Origin: Variovorax saccharolyticus
GTDB lineage: Bacteria > Pseudomonadota > Gammaproteobacteria > Burkholderiales > Burkholderiaceae_C
Length of the DNA stretch: 64,000 nt
Assembly: GCF_030316765.1 (NCBI RefSeq)
Contig: NZ_JASZYT010000002.1
Coordinates: 558,001-622,000 of the forward strand
Direction: 5' to 3'
Shown here in pieces: positions 1 through 7,389 of this stretch (position 1 is its first letter; each line of letters begins with the position of its first letter). The notes beneath the pieces were generated by a model. It ran no database searches and was not told the origin of the DNA. It saw only the letters and a program-made list of their open reading frames with translations. The position numbers were made by a program, and so were the translations under genes.

Positions 1-735
1 GCCGTCCGGGCCGTCCTCGAGCAGCACGTCGGTCACGCGCTGCTCGAAGCGGATCTCGCCGCCGAGCCGGACGATCTGCTCGCGCATGTTCTCGACCACC
101 TTGACCAGCTTGAAGGTGCCGATGTGCGGGTGGGCCACGTAGAGGATCTCGGGCGGCGCACCGGCCTTGACGAACTCCTCCATCACCTTGCGGCCGAGGA
201 AGCGCGGGTCCTTGATCTGGCTGTAGAGCTTGCCGTCGGAAAAAGTGCCGGCGCCGCCTTCGCCGAACTGCACGTTCGACTCCGGGTTCAGCACGCTCTT
301 GCGCCACAGGCCCCAGGTGTCCCGGGTGCGCTGTCGCACGGTCTTGCCGCGCTCCAGCACGATCGGCTTGAAGCCCATCTGGGCCAGCATCAGGGCGGCG
401 AAGATGCCGCAGGGGCCGAATCCCACCACCACCGGGTGCAGCGGCAGCGCGCCCGGCGCCTCGACCGGTGCCTGCCAGGACATGTCGGGCGTCACGCCGA
501 TACGGGGGTTTTCGGCGAACTTCGCCAGCAGGCGGGCTTCGAGCGCGGGATCGGAGATCGCCACGTCGACGATGTAGACCTGCAGCAGTTCGGCCTTGCG
601 GGCGTCGAAGCTGCGCTTGAAGACCGTGTGGCCGGCCATTGCGTCGGCACCGATGCCGAGGGTGGCGGCGATGGCCTGGGGCAGGGCCGTCGCGTCGTGC
701 GCGAGGGGGAGCTTGATTTCGGAGATGCGGATCAT
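1..735 (-). CDS. FAD-dependent dehydrogenase (COG2509-like), N-terminal part
   Basis: The 245 codons present run from an ATG at 735 off the left edge without a stop, so only the N-terminal part is seen. A leading domain of about 95 residues is followed by a dinucleotide-binding motif VVVGFGPCG (residues 102-110) and an acidic residue at the end of the second strand (LERG, E128), as in Rossmann-type FAD proteins. Further on, NVQFGEGGAGTFSDGKLY is typical of the uncharacterised NAD(FAD)-dependent dehydrogenase family COG2509. Substrate is unknown. It is transcribed divergently from the toxin-antitoxin pair across a 77-bp gap. The family assignment is firm; no specific reaction can be claimed. 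Confidence 0.85.
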   Translation of the reverse strand, partial: MIRISEIKLPLAHDATALPQAIAATLGIGADAMAGHTVFKRSFDARKAELLQVYIVDVAISDPALEARLLAKFAENPRIGVTPDMSWQAPVEAPGALPLHPVVVGFGPCGIFAALMLAQMGFKPIVLERGKTVRQRTRDTWGLWRKSVLNPESNVQFGEGGAGTFSDGKLYSQIKDPRFLGRKVMEEFVKAGAPPEILYVAHPHIGTFKLVKVVENMREQIVRLGGEIRFEQRVTDVLLEDGPDG

Positions 736-780
736 GGCTGGAGGCCCGTATCGATCGGGCAAGGGCTGTGATCCCACGAG

Positions 781-801
781 TGTATTACAATTTTGTATTA
801 C
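781..801 (+). promoter_or_regulatory. Candidate operator: tandem TGTATTAC repeat upstream of the antitoxin
   Basis: The octamer TGTATTAC occurs at 781-788 and again, identically, at 794-801, separated by 13 bp start to start. It lies just upstream of the antitoxin start codon at 813 and is much more AT-rich than its surroundings. Ribbon-helix-helix antitoxins commonly repress their own operons by binding tandem short sites of this kind, so autoregulation is the natural inference. A second reading is that the AT-rich block is simply the promoter. Confidence 0.5.
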
Positions 802-812
802 GGAGACGATCC

Positions 813-1079
813 ATGACCCTGTCGATTCGATTGCCGGCGGAAGACGAGGTGCTGCTCGAGCGCGCCGCCGAGGCCCTGCGCATCAGCAAGTCGGAATTCA
901 TCCGCCGCAGCATTGCCGCCTATGCGGCCAAGGTGATGCCGATCGACCGCGCGGCGACCGAGATCGACGCGATGTACATCGGCCAGGGCGGCGGCCTGCG
1001 GCAGCCCGGGCAGGTGGCGAATCCGGCCAAGCGCGCGATCCTGGAGCGGCTGCGTGAAAAGCACGGATACGCTCGCTGA
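813..1079 (+). CDS. Ribbon-helix-helix (CopG-type) antitoxin
   Basis: This 88-residue protein starts with the pattern MTLSIRLPAEDEVLLERAA, an N-terminal beta strand followed by two helices, as in ribbon-helix-helix DNA-binding domains; the second helix begins at SKSEFIRRSI. The C-terminal half is likely the toxin-neutralising tail. The ATG at 813 is chosen because it places the strand at the N terminus; an upstream extension to 768 adds only low-quality sequence. The reading frame overlaps the downstream PIN-domain gene by 26 bases, which couples the two and marks them as a type II toxin-antitoxin pair. A tandem repeat just upstream could be its operator. Confidence 0.8.
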   Translation: MTLSIRLPAEDEVLLERAAEALRISKSEFIRRSIAAYAAKVMPIDRAATEIDAMYIGQGGGLRQPGQVANPAKRAILERLREKHGYAR

Positions 1080-1476
1080 CACCGGCTTCCTGGTCGCGCT
1101 TTTCAACGACGGCGACGCCCACCACGCGGGCGCCGTCGCGATGCTGCAGCAGCTGTCCGGCAGGCGTCTCTACACGGTCTGGGAAGTGCTGACCGAGGCC
1201 GGCCACCTGCTCGACGATCGCGCCTGGTTCCACCTGCTGCGCTGGGCCGCCGCCGGCCGGCTGACCGTGCTGGCCAGCGACCCGGCCGACCTGTCCGAGA
1301 TCGACGATTTCACCGAGCGCTATGCCGACGGCGGCGCCGACCTGGCGGACGTGGCGCTGGTCTTCGCTGCGGATCGGACCGGCATCTACAACGTGCTGAC
1401 GGTGGATCGCAAGGACTTCGACCGCTATCGAAGTCCGCGTGGGCAGCGGTTGAAGCGGATCTGGGTCAAGGATTGA
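1054..1476 (+). CDS. PIN-domain ribonuclease toxin (VapC-like)
   Basis: This 140-residue protein has the PIN-fold pattern: an N-terminal strand ending in LADTGFLVALFN with the first acidic residue at D9, conserved acidic residues at E44 or E48, a central pair D96/D99 in GADLADVAL, and D118 in LTVDRKDF. These are the positions that hold catalytic metal in VapC-type RNases. It overlaps the antitoxin by 26 bases, so expression is coupled. The target RNA cannot be read from sequence. The length is usual for the family and no key acidic residue appears lost, so the toxin is probably active. Confidence 0.85.
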   Translation: MKSTDTLADTGFLVALFNDGDAHHAGAVAMLQQLSGRRLYTVWEVLTEAGHLLDDRAWFHLLRWAAAGRLTVLASDPADLSEIDDFTERYADGGADLADVALVFAADRTGIYNVLTVDRKDFDRYRSPRGQRLKRIWVKD

Positions 1477-1493
1477 CGGACGGCTGCGTCTGA

Positions 1494-1575
1494 TCAGTTG
1501 AGGACAGAGCAAAAACCGCTGCGCGGTTTCTTGGTCTGTCCCGCAAAGTCTCACGCTGTCCCGCAAAGCCTCACG
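1494..1575. repeat. Dispersed structured repeat, copy 1, with terminator-like hairpin
   Basis: This sequence lies between the convergent ends of the toxin gene and cysK. It shares about 60 bases, in opposite orientation, with 54507-54566. A long imperfect hairpin spans 1502-1541: outer arms GGACAG and CTGTCC, inner arms AAACCGC and GCGGTTT around a TGC loop. At the cysK side a 20-base unit beginning CTGTCCCGCAAAG is tandemly repeated (1536-1555 and 1556-1575, one mismatch), and the second unit contains the cysK stop codon. Relative to copy 2, the inner stem carries CC/GG in place of TT/AA, so pairing is preserved. It probably terminates transcription from one or both sides. Confidence 0.8.
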
Positions 1576-2491
1576 AGGGGAGAAACCCCTCCACCGAAAG
1601 ATAGCGCTCACCGGTGTCGTAGTTGAACCCAAGCACCACCGCATTGGCCGGCAGCGAGGGCAGCTTCTGCGCGATGGCGGCCAGGGTCGCGCCCGACGAG
1701 ATGCCGACCAGCATGCCTTCCTCGCGGGCGCAGCGGCGCGCCATCTCGCGCGCCGGCTCGGCGTCGACCTGCAGCACGCCGTCGAGCAGCGCGGTGTCGA
1801 GGTTCTTCGGGATGAAGCCGGCGCCGATGCCCTGGATCGGATGCGGCGAGGGCTGGCCGCCGGAGATCACCGGCGAGGCCACCGGCTCGACCGCGAAGAC
1901 CTGCAGCTTCGGCCACTTCTTCTTGAGCACGCGGGCGCAGCCCGTGATGTGGCCACCGGTGCCGACGCCGGTGATCAGCACGTCGATGCCATCGGGGAAG
2001 TCGGCCGCGATCTCCTCGGCCGTGGTGCGCTCGTGCACCGCGATATTGGCCGGGTTGTCGAACTGCTGCGGCATCCAGGCGCCGGGCGTGCCGGCGACGA
2101 TCTCCTCGGCCCGCGCGATCGAGCCCTTCATGCCCTTCTCGCGCGGCGTCAGGTCGAAGCTGGCGCCGTAGGCCAGCATCAGCCGGCGGCGTTCGACCGA
2201 CATGCTGTCGGGCATCACGAGGATCAGCTTGTAGCCCTTCACCGCGGCCACCATCGCCAGGCCGATGCCGGTGTTGCCGGAGGTCGGCTCGACGATGGTG
2301 CCGCCGGGCTTCAGGGCGCCCGAGCGCTCGGCATCCTCGACCATCGAAAGGGCGATGCGGTCCTTGATCGAGCCGCCGGGGTTGGCGCGCTCGCACTTGA
2401 TCCAGACTTGCTGCGTCGCGTGGCCGAAGAGGCGCTGGATGCGGACGTGCGGCGTGCCGCCGATGGTTTGCAGGATGGTGTCGGCTTTCAT
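1571..2491 (-). CDS. cysK: Cysteine synthase (O-acetylserine sulfhydrylase)
   Basis: The 306-residue product makes L-cysteine from O-acetylserine and sulfide using pyridoxal phosphate. The cofactor lysine is K43 in NPGGSIKDR, the substrate loop TSGNTG is at residues 70-75, and the phosphate-binding glycine loop [10 protein letters not shown] follows in the second half. Size and motifs are those of CysK/CysM enzymes; I favour CysK but cannot exclude a CysM-type specificity. The start at 2491 is supported by the Shine-Dalgarno AAGGAGA seven bases upstream. It is divergent from rnpB. Its stop codon lies inside the outermost unit of the adjacent dispersed repeat, which may supply its terminator. 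Confidence 0.92.
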   Translation of the reverse strand: MKADTILQTIGGTPHVRIQRLFGHATQQVWIKCERANPGGSIKDRIALSMVEDAERSGALKPGGTIVEPTSGNTGIGLAMVAAVKGYKLILVMPDSMSVERRRLMLAYGASFDLTPREKGMKGSIARAEEIVAGTPGAWMPQQFDNPANIAVHERTTAEEIAADFPDGIDVLITGVGTGGHITGCARVLKKKWPKLQVFAVEPVASPVISGGQPSPHPIQGIGAGFIPKNLDTALLDGVLQVDAEPAREMARRCAREEGMLVGISSGATLAAIAQKLPSLPANAVVLGFNYDTGERYLSVEGFLPS

Positions 2492-2549
2492 TCGGTCTCC
2501 TTGGGGCCGGGCCCCGGGGTCGGAAAAAGGGGAGGAGCGCCATTGTGGC

Positions 2550-2555
2550 GATAAT
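2550..2555 (+). promoter_or_regulatory. -10 element of rnpB
   Basis: GATAAT at 2550-2555 lies six bases before the first base of the P1 helix of RNase P RNA (2562). This fits a sigma-70 -10 box whose transcript begins at the mature 5' end. No good -35 hexamer is visible at 16-18 bp spacing. The spacing is useful as an internal yardstick for the many protein genes here that carry a similar hexamer six bases before their start codon. Confidence 0.6.
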
Positions 2556-2560
2556 CCACG

Positions 2561-2900
2561 GGTGGAGCACGCCGGACCGCCGCTGGTGCAAGTCTCGAAA
2601 GAGCGCACTGGAGGAACGTCCGGACTGCACAGGACAGCGCAGGAGCTAACGGCTCCCCACCGCGAGGTGAGGATCAGAGCAACAGAGACGAGTCGGCCAG
2701 GGGCAACCCGGGCCGGGTGAAACGGGCAATCTCTGCGCGCAGCAACACCAAGTAGGCCAGCGTCGATGTGGTTCCGCAGAGCTGGCGGGTAGGTGGCATC
2801 GAGCCGTTTGGCGACAAACGGCCCAGAGTAATGGCGGTCACGCTGGGGGCTCGCAAGAGTCCTCAGTGCACAGAATCCGGCTTACAGGCGTGCTCCACAC
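2561..2900 (+). ncRNA. rnpB: RNase P RNA, class A (M1-like ribozyme)
   Basis: The RNA component of RNase P removes 5' leaders from tRNA precursors. The first and last segments pair perfectly over 12 bp (2562-2573 with 2887-2898), forming helix P1. Conserved core elements are present: GAGGAACGTCCGGACTGCAC and ACAGGACAG near the 5' end, CCCAGAGTAATGGC in the later core, and ACAGAATCCGGCTTAC before the 3' P1 strand. The order, spacing and total length of about 340 bases match bacterial type A RNase P RNA of betaproteobacteria. Exact termini are inferred from P1. A -10-like GATAAT sits immediately upstream. Confidence 0.93.
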
Positions 2901-2941
2901 TTTTCGGCGTCGCGATCGGGCTCGCCGCCCGGTCGCCGGGT

Positions 2942-3433
2942 TCAACTCTTGCCGCCGTTGCCGTTGCGCTTGTAGTTCTCGATCTTCTCCTTCAGCTCGG
3001 TGTACTGCTCGCAGGGCAGCCAGCAGAGCTTGTCCAGCGCCTTGAGGTGCGCCTCGGCATCCTGGACGCGGCCCACCTGCAGGTAGGCCTCGCCGATGTA
3101 CTCGTGGGCGTCGCGATGCTTCGGGTTGAGTTGCAAGGCGCGCTCGTAGTGCTTGAACGAGTTGTCCATGTCCCCGATGTGCCGGTATGAGAAGCCGAGC
3201 AGGTTCCAGGCATCGGCATTGTTCGGGTCGACCTGGATGACCAGCGTGAGCCGGCCGATCGCGTCCTTCCATTGCTCGGCCTTGATGGCGGCCTGGGCCG
3301 TGGTGTAGTTCGGGTCGACCGGCTTCGTTTCGACGCCGCCGCCACCGCCCCCGCCCCCGCCGCCACCGGCGGGCCATGCAGGAAGGCTCAGAACCGCCAG
3401 GCAGATCGCTGCCGCCAATGCTGACTTGCGCAT
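2942..3433 (-). CDS. Secreted or periplasmic TPR-repeat protein with polyglycine linker
   Basis: This 163-residue protein begins with a signal peptide (MRKSALAAAICLAVLSLPAWPA), then a run of eleven glycines, then two to three tetratricopeptide repeats recognisable from AWNLLGFSYRHIGDMDNSF and AHEYIGEAYLQVGRVQDAE. TPR units usually mediate protein contacts, so an exported scaffold or assembly role is possible; nothing more specific is visible. A CWLPC segment follows the last repeat, offering a possible disulfide. The start at 3433 has GGGAG nine bases upstream; a longer frame to 3472 would bury the signal peptide. The polyglycine tract is encoded by a GGC/GGG-rich run that could slip. Confidence 0.75.
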   Translation of the reverse strand: MRKSALAAAICLAVLSLPAWPAGGGGGGGGGGGVETKPVDPNYTTAQAAIKAEQWKDAIGRLTLVIQVDPNNADAWNLLGFSYRHIGDMDNSFKHYERALQLNPKHRDAHEYIGEAYLQVGRVQDAEAHLKALDKLCWLPCEQYTELKEKIENYKRNGNGGKS

Positions 3434-3562
3434 GTGGATGCTCCCAGGATGGTTCGTCCCGGCTGCATTCAAATCCCGCGCGCCAGGGGTGTCAACACGG
3501 TCGCGGCATACGTATCCCGCGCTCAGGGTGTTTGCTGTGGCTGGCGCGCGGCGGCGCCGCGC

Positions 3563-4273
3563 TCAGAACCGTTCGTTCGGCGTCAGGTAGCGCCACTGGC
3601 CCGGCAGCAGCCCCGACAGCGGCACGCGGCCGATACGGATGCGCTTCATCGCCAGGATCTGCAGCCCGGCGTCGTCGCAGATGTGGGCGATCTGGCCCGG
3701 GCGGGCGCCCTTCAGCGCGAAGCGCAGGCCGGTGTGGCCTTCGGCCTGCTGGCCGATGCTGACGCGGGCCGGCGAGCGCTCCAGGCGGGCCAGCGTCTCG
3801 GGCCCGACCGGGCCGGCGACATCGACCATCACCTCGTGCTCGATGATGCCGGCGTCTTCCTGCAGCTTGCGCTCGACCCGGAACTCCTGCGTGAACACCA
3901 CCAGCCCGCTGGCGCCGGTCTCCAGCGGCGTCATGCAGCGCTGGGCCGCCACGTGGCGCGGCAGGAAGCGCAGTCCGGCGCGTTCGGGATCCTGGTGGTT
4001 GGCCGCCACCAGCAGCCGGTGCGACGCGTCGGTCGCCATGCCGGCGGGCTTGTGCAGCAGCAGCGTGACCGGCACCACCGGCTCGGGCCGGGCGCCGGAT
4101 TCGATCTCGACCTGCTGGTGCGCATGCACCCGCGCCTGCGGGACCAGCGCCGGCTGGCCGTCGACCCGCACCGCGCCGTTCTCGATCAGCAGCTCGGCCT
4201 CGCGCCGCGAACAGCCGGCCAGCGCGGCGACCCGCTTGGCCAGCCGGATGCCTTCGTCGTCGGCGTCCTTCAT
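3563..4273 (-). CDS. rRNA pseudouridine synthase homolog (RluB/RluF/RsuA family) with Glu at the catalytic Asp position
   Basis: This 236-residue protein has an N-terminal S4 RNA-binding domain (residues 8-55, RVAALAGCSRREAELLIENG) followed by a pseudouridine synthase fold starting at LLLHKPAGMATD. Members of this family isomerise specific uridines in rRNA. The catalytic motif is normally GRLDxxTxGLL; here the aligned segment is TPLETGASGLVVFT, so the essential aspartate is Glu (E118, codon GAG). The enzyme may be inactive, altered, or act only as an RNA-binding protein. Its start overlaps the stop of the upstream Nudix-MBL gene by four bases (ATGA), so the two are translated together. Confidence 0.8.
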   Translation of the reverse strand: MKDADDEGIRLAKRVAALAGCSRREAELLIENGAVRVDGQPALVPQARVHAHQQVEIESGARPEPVVPVTLLLHKPAGMATDASHRLLVAANHQDPERAGLRFLPRHVAAQRCMTPLETGASGLVVFTQEFRVERKLQEDAGIIEHEVMVDVAGPVGPETLARLERSPARVSIGQQAEGHTGLRFALKGARPGQIAHICDDAGLQILAMKRIRIGRVPLSGLLPGQWRYLTPNERF

Positions 4274-5955
4274 GGCTTGGCCGCCTGACGGATGCGTTCG
4301 ACATGCGCCGCCAGCGAGCGCGCGGCCACCGGCCACATGCGTTCGGGCACGTCGTCGTAGGCCAATGGCAGCCACTCCTCGGGCGTGCCGTTCGGCAGCT
4401 GGCGCATCACCGCCTCGATCTTGGCTTCGCGCTTCAGGCGGTGCGCCTTCAGCTGCGCGATGGCGGCACGGGCCTCGCCGATCACGTAGCCGTGCGCCGG
4501 CAGGATGAAGCCGACGCCGCCCTTGGCGCAGGCCGCATCGAGCTTGTCGAGCGAAGCGAGGTAGGCGTCCATGTTGCCGTCCGGCGGATCGACCACGGTG
4601 GTGCTGCCGTTCAGGATGTGGTCGCCCGAGAACAGCAAGCCGTCTTCTTCCAGCAGCAGGCACAGGTGGTTGGCCGCGTGGCCCGGCGTGTGGATCGCGC
4701 GCAGCGTGTGGGCCGGCACCCGGGTCTCGCCGGTGTCGCTGATCGCCGGCGCGGTCAGCACCAGGCGCTCGCCGTCCTGCAGGACGCGGTCGGGCGTGAA
4801 GCGGGCGGTGGAGCGTGCCGTCGGCGCCGATGCCAGGCCGAGGATCGGCGGCTGGGTCTTGCACAGCTTCTGCAGCGGCAGGGCGCCCGGCGAGTGATCG
4901 GCGTGCGAATGGGTGCAGACGATCATCCGGATGTCGCCCTGGGTCGCGCGCCAGAGCCGGCCGATGTGGTCGAAGTCGTTCGGGCCCGGGTCGATCACGA
5001 TGTAGCCGCTGTCGGCGTCGCCGACGATGTAGCTGTTGGTGCCGGGGCCGGTCATCGCGCTCGGGTTGGGCGCGGTCAGGCGCTGCACGTTCTTCAGCAG
5101 CGGCACGGCGTGCTCGCTCTGCCAGTCGAGCGGATGGACGATCTGGCCGTCGGGGCTGACCATGGCGAGTTCGCCGAAGGGCGATTCGTGCTCCATGTAG
5201 CGGGCTTCCTTGCCGGCCAGCCAGCCGGCGCGCGGGCAGCTGGTCCACAGCGGGCCTTCGCCGGCCGCGCGGTGGGCGCAGGCATCGAGCACCGCATCGA
5301 CCGTCGGGTAGGCAACCATCCGCTCGAGCGTGCGCACGGTCGGGAAGATCATGAAGAAGCTGCCCGCCGCATGGCGCTCCAGCGCGTCGGCCGGCCGCAC
5401 CCAGCAGGGCTCGAACTGCTCGGTCTCGTCGGCGGTCGGCGTCTGGCCCTCGGGCATCTTCGCCACCAGGAAGGGCACGTCGAAGCGCTTGGGCAGGTCG
5501 CGGTCGGTGATCCAGTGCGCGAAGGTGAAGATTCTGTCGGTCGACAGCTGCAGCCCGCGCTGCGCGCACTGGTCGGCGAAGGCCACCGTGGTGCTGGCGG
5601 TGCTGCGGTCCATCGCGGCGACCTCTTCGGCGCTCACCGGCCGGCCGTCGGCGTGGTGGGCCAGCAGCACGCCGAGCTCCTCGAAGCTCTCGCGCACGGC
5701 GGCAATGGCCTGCGTGAGCTGGACCCGGCTCTGGGTGCGGCGGCGGGTGGCGATGGCGCGCGCGGTGGTGTCGCCCTCGTCGATGCGGCCGCCGGGGAAG
5801 ACGTAGGCGCCGGGCGCGAAGCTGGCGCTGGCGGAGCGCCGCGTCATCAGGACCTCGATGCCTTCGGGCGTATCGCGCAGCAGCAGCACGGTGGCGGCGG
5901 CGCGAACCGGCGCCGGCTCGCGCTGGGAATGGAGAAGTTGGGTGGGGCGTACCAT
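4270..5955 (-). CDS. Nudix hydrolase-metallo-beta-lactamase fold fusion protein
   Basis: The 561-residue protein joins two hydrolase domains. Residues ~15-230 form a Nudix-like domain: FPGGRIDEGD begins the Nudix box and AVRESFEELGVLL supplies the REx2EExG core, with a longer than usual gap between them. The C-terminal half is a metallo-beta-lactamase fold with CTHSHADHSPG (the HxHxDH zinc motif), HTPGHAANH, FSGDHILNG and LPAHGYVIG. C-terminal domains of this type resemble the LACTB2/glyoxalase II-like group. Substrates are unknown. A GATAAT lies eight bases before the start at 5955. It is the first gene of a two-gene unit with the pseudouridine synthase homolog. Confidence 0.85.
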   Translation of the reverse strand: MVRPTQLLHSQREPAPVRAAATVLLLRDTPEGIEVLMTRRSASASFAPGAYVFPGGRIDEGDTTARAIATRRRTQSRVQLTQAIAAVRESFEELGVLLAHHADGRPVSAEEVAAMDRSTASTTVAFADQCAQRGLQLSTDRIFTFAHWITDRDLPKRFDVPFLVAKMPEGQTPTADETEQFEPCWVRPADALERHAAGSFFMIFPTVRTLERMVAYPTVDAVLDACAHRAAGEGPLWTSCPRAGWLAGKEARYMEHESPFGELAMVSPDGQIVHPLDWQSEHAVPLLKNVQRLTAPNPSAMTGPGTNSYIVGDADSGYIVIDPGPNDFDHIGRLWRATQGDIRMIVCTHSHADHSPGALPLQKLCKTQPPILGLASAPTARSTARFTPDRVLQDGERLVLTAPAISDTGETRVPAHTLRAIHTPGHAANHLCLLLEEDGLLFSGDHILNGSTTVVDPPDGNMDAYLASLDKLDAACAKGGVGFILPAHGYVIGEARAAIAQLKAHRLKREAKIEAVMRQLPNGTPEEWLPLAYDDVPERMWPVAARSLAAHVERIRQAAKP

Positions 5956-5963
5956 GGCTCGCG

Positions 5964-5969
5964 ATTATC
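5964..5969 (-). promoter_or_regulatory. -10-like hexamer upstream of the Nudix-MBL gene
   Basis: On the minus strand GATAAT ends eight bases before the ATG at 5955. It faces the nfeD promoter across an 84-bp divergent region. No convincing -35 hexamer is seen, so the promoter call rests on the hexamer and its position. Confidence 0.4.
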
Positions 5970-6004
5970 GGGAGATCGGGCGCGCCGCGCGCGGCGGGCG
6001 CCGT

Positions 6005-6033
6005 GTGACAGCGCCGCGGTCGGTCCCTAGAAT
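6005..6033 (+). promoter_or_regulatory. Sigma-70 promoter of the nfeD operon, predicted leaderless transcript
   Basis: GTGACA at 6005-6010 matches the -35 consensus in five of six positions; after a 17-bp spacer TAGAAT at 6028-6033 matches the -10 in five of six. Transcription would begin at about 6040, which is the A of the nfeD ATG. This is the best-formed promoter among the group of genes with a -10 box six bases before the start codon. Confidence 0.65.
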
Positions 6034-6039
6034 GAAGAA

Positions 6040-7386
6040 ATGGGGTCCGCCGCGACATGGCTGATGGCACTGGTCCTCCTCGCCCACGCGGTGGGAGCGG
6101 CCGGCGCCCAAGCCGTGCCTGCCGCGGCGCCGGCTTCCAACTCCCCCGGCACCGTCGTCCTGATGGAGCTCGACGGCGCCATCGGACCCGCCGCGGTCGA
6201 TCATGTGCGCCGCGGCCTCCGGCTGGCGTTGCGCCAGCAGGCCCGGCTGGTCGTGATCCAGCTCGATACGCCGGGCGGGCTCGACACCTCGATGCGCAGC
6301 ATAGTCAAGGACATCCTGGCCTCGCCGGTCCCGGTGGCGACCTTCGTCGCGCCCGACGGCGCCCGTGCCGCGAGCGCCGGCACCTACATCCTCTACGCCA
6401 GCCAGATCGCCGCGATGGCGCCGGCCAGCAACCTCGGTGCCGCGACACCGGTGGCGATCGGTGCGGCACCGGCGCCGGCACCCGACCCGATGGCGGCCAA
6501 GCGGGTGGCCGACGCCTCGGCCTACATCCGCAGCCTGGCGCAGCTGCGCGGACGCAATGCGGAGTGGGGCGAGCAGGCGGTGCGCGACTCGGTCAGCCTG
6601 TCGGCCCCGGAGGCGCTGCAGAAGAACGTCATCACGCTGATCGCCCAGGACGTGGCCGACCTGCTGCGGCAGGCCGACGGCCGCGAAGTCCGCACCGTGC
6701 TGGGCGAGGTGCGGCTGGCAACCCGGCATGCACAGGTGCTGGTGTTCGATGCCGATTGGCGCAGCCGGGTGCTGTCGGTGATCACCGAACCCAGCCTGGC
6801 CCTGGTGCTGATGATGCTGGGCATCTACGCACTGCTGTTCGAGTTCTCCAATCCGGGCTTCGTGCTGCCCGGCGTGATGGGTGCGATCTGCCTGGTGCTG
6901 GCGCTCTTCGGGCTGCAGATGCTGCCGGTCAGCTACGCCGGCCTGGGGCTGATCTTCCTCGGCGTCGCCTTCCTGGTCGCCGAGGCCTACCTGCCGAGCT
7001 TCGGTGCGCTCGGGGTCGGCGGCATCGTCGCCTTCTCGATCGGTGCCGTGCTGCTCATCGACAACGACACGCCGGGCTTCGGCGTGCCGCTGTGGCTGGT
7101 CGGCGTGCTGGCCGTCGTGTCGGCGGCCTTCGTCCTGCTGGTCGCGGGGATCGCGGCGAAGACGCGGCGGCGGCCGCTGGTGCTTGGCGTCGCGACCCTG
7201 GTCGGCGCCACCGGTGAGCTGGTCGAGTTCGCCGATGGCGAGGGCTGGGCGCAGATCCAGGGCGACTACTGGAAGGTGCTCGGCGCGGACGGCCTGCGGG
7301 CGGGCCGCCGCATCCGCGTGACGCGCGTGCAGGGGCTGGCCCTGCAGGTGGCGGAGGACGACACGGAGGGCCCCGTGGGGGTTTGA
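6040..7386 (+). CDS. nfeD: NfeD-type membrane-bound serine protease (ClpP-class)
   Basis: The 448-residue protein has a signal sequence, a ClpP-like serine protease domain (residues ~38-235), four to five membrane spans (~255-375) and a C-terminal NfeD soluble beta-barrel (~385-448). The serine nucleophile is likely S112 in ARAASAGTYIL and the general-base lysine K154 in MAAKRVADASAYIRSLA, matching the Ser-Lys dyad of characterised NfeD proteases. Such proteases cleave partner stomatins. The stomatin-like gene follows after three bases, the classic NfeD-stomatin operon. The ATG at 6040 is preceded by a strong promoter but no Shine-Dalgarno, so the mRNA may be leaderless. Confidence 0.9.
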   Translation: MGSAATWLMALVLLAHAVGAAGAQAVPAAAPASNSPGTVVLMELDGAIGPAAVDHVRRGLRLALRQQARLVVIQLDTPGGLDTSMRSIVKDILASPVPVATFVAPDGARAASAGTYILYASQIAAMAPASNLGAATPVAIGAAPAPAPDPMAAKRVADASAYIRSLAQLRGRNAEWGEQAVRDSVSLSAPEALQKNVITLIAQDVADLLRQADGREVRTVLGEVRLATRHAQVLVFDADWRSRVLSVITEPSLALVLMMLGIYALLFEFSNPGFVLPGVMGAICLVLALFGLQMLPVSYAGLGLIFLGVAFLVAEAYLPSFGALGVGGIVAFSIGAVLLIDNDTPGFGVPLWLVGVLAVVSAAFVLLVAGIAAKTRRRPLVLGVATLVGATGELVEFADGEGWAQIQGDYWKVLGADGLRAGRRIRVTRVQGLALQVAEDDTEGPVGV

Positions 7387-7389
7387 ACG

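Noticed and set aside
3320-3370. GGC/GGG-rich tract as a G-quadruplex regulator
   Set aside because: It is explained by the polyglycine linker of the TPR protein; no promoter or start codon is close enough to argue for regulation.
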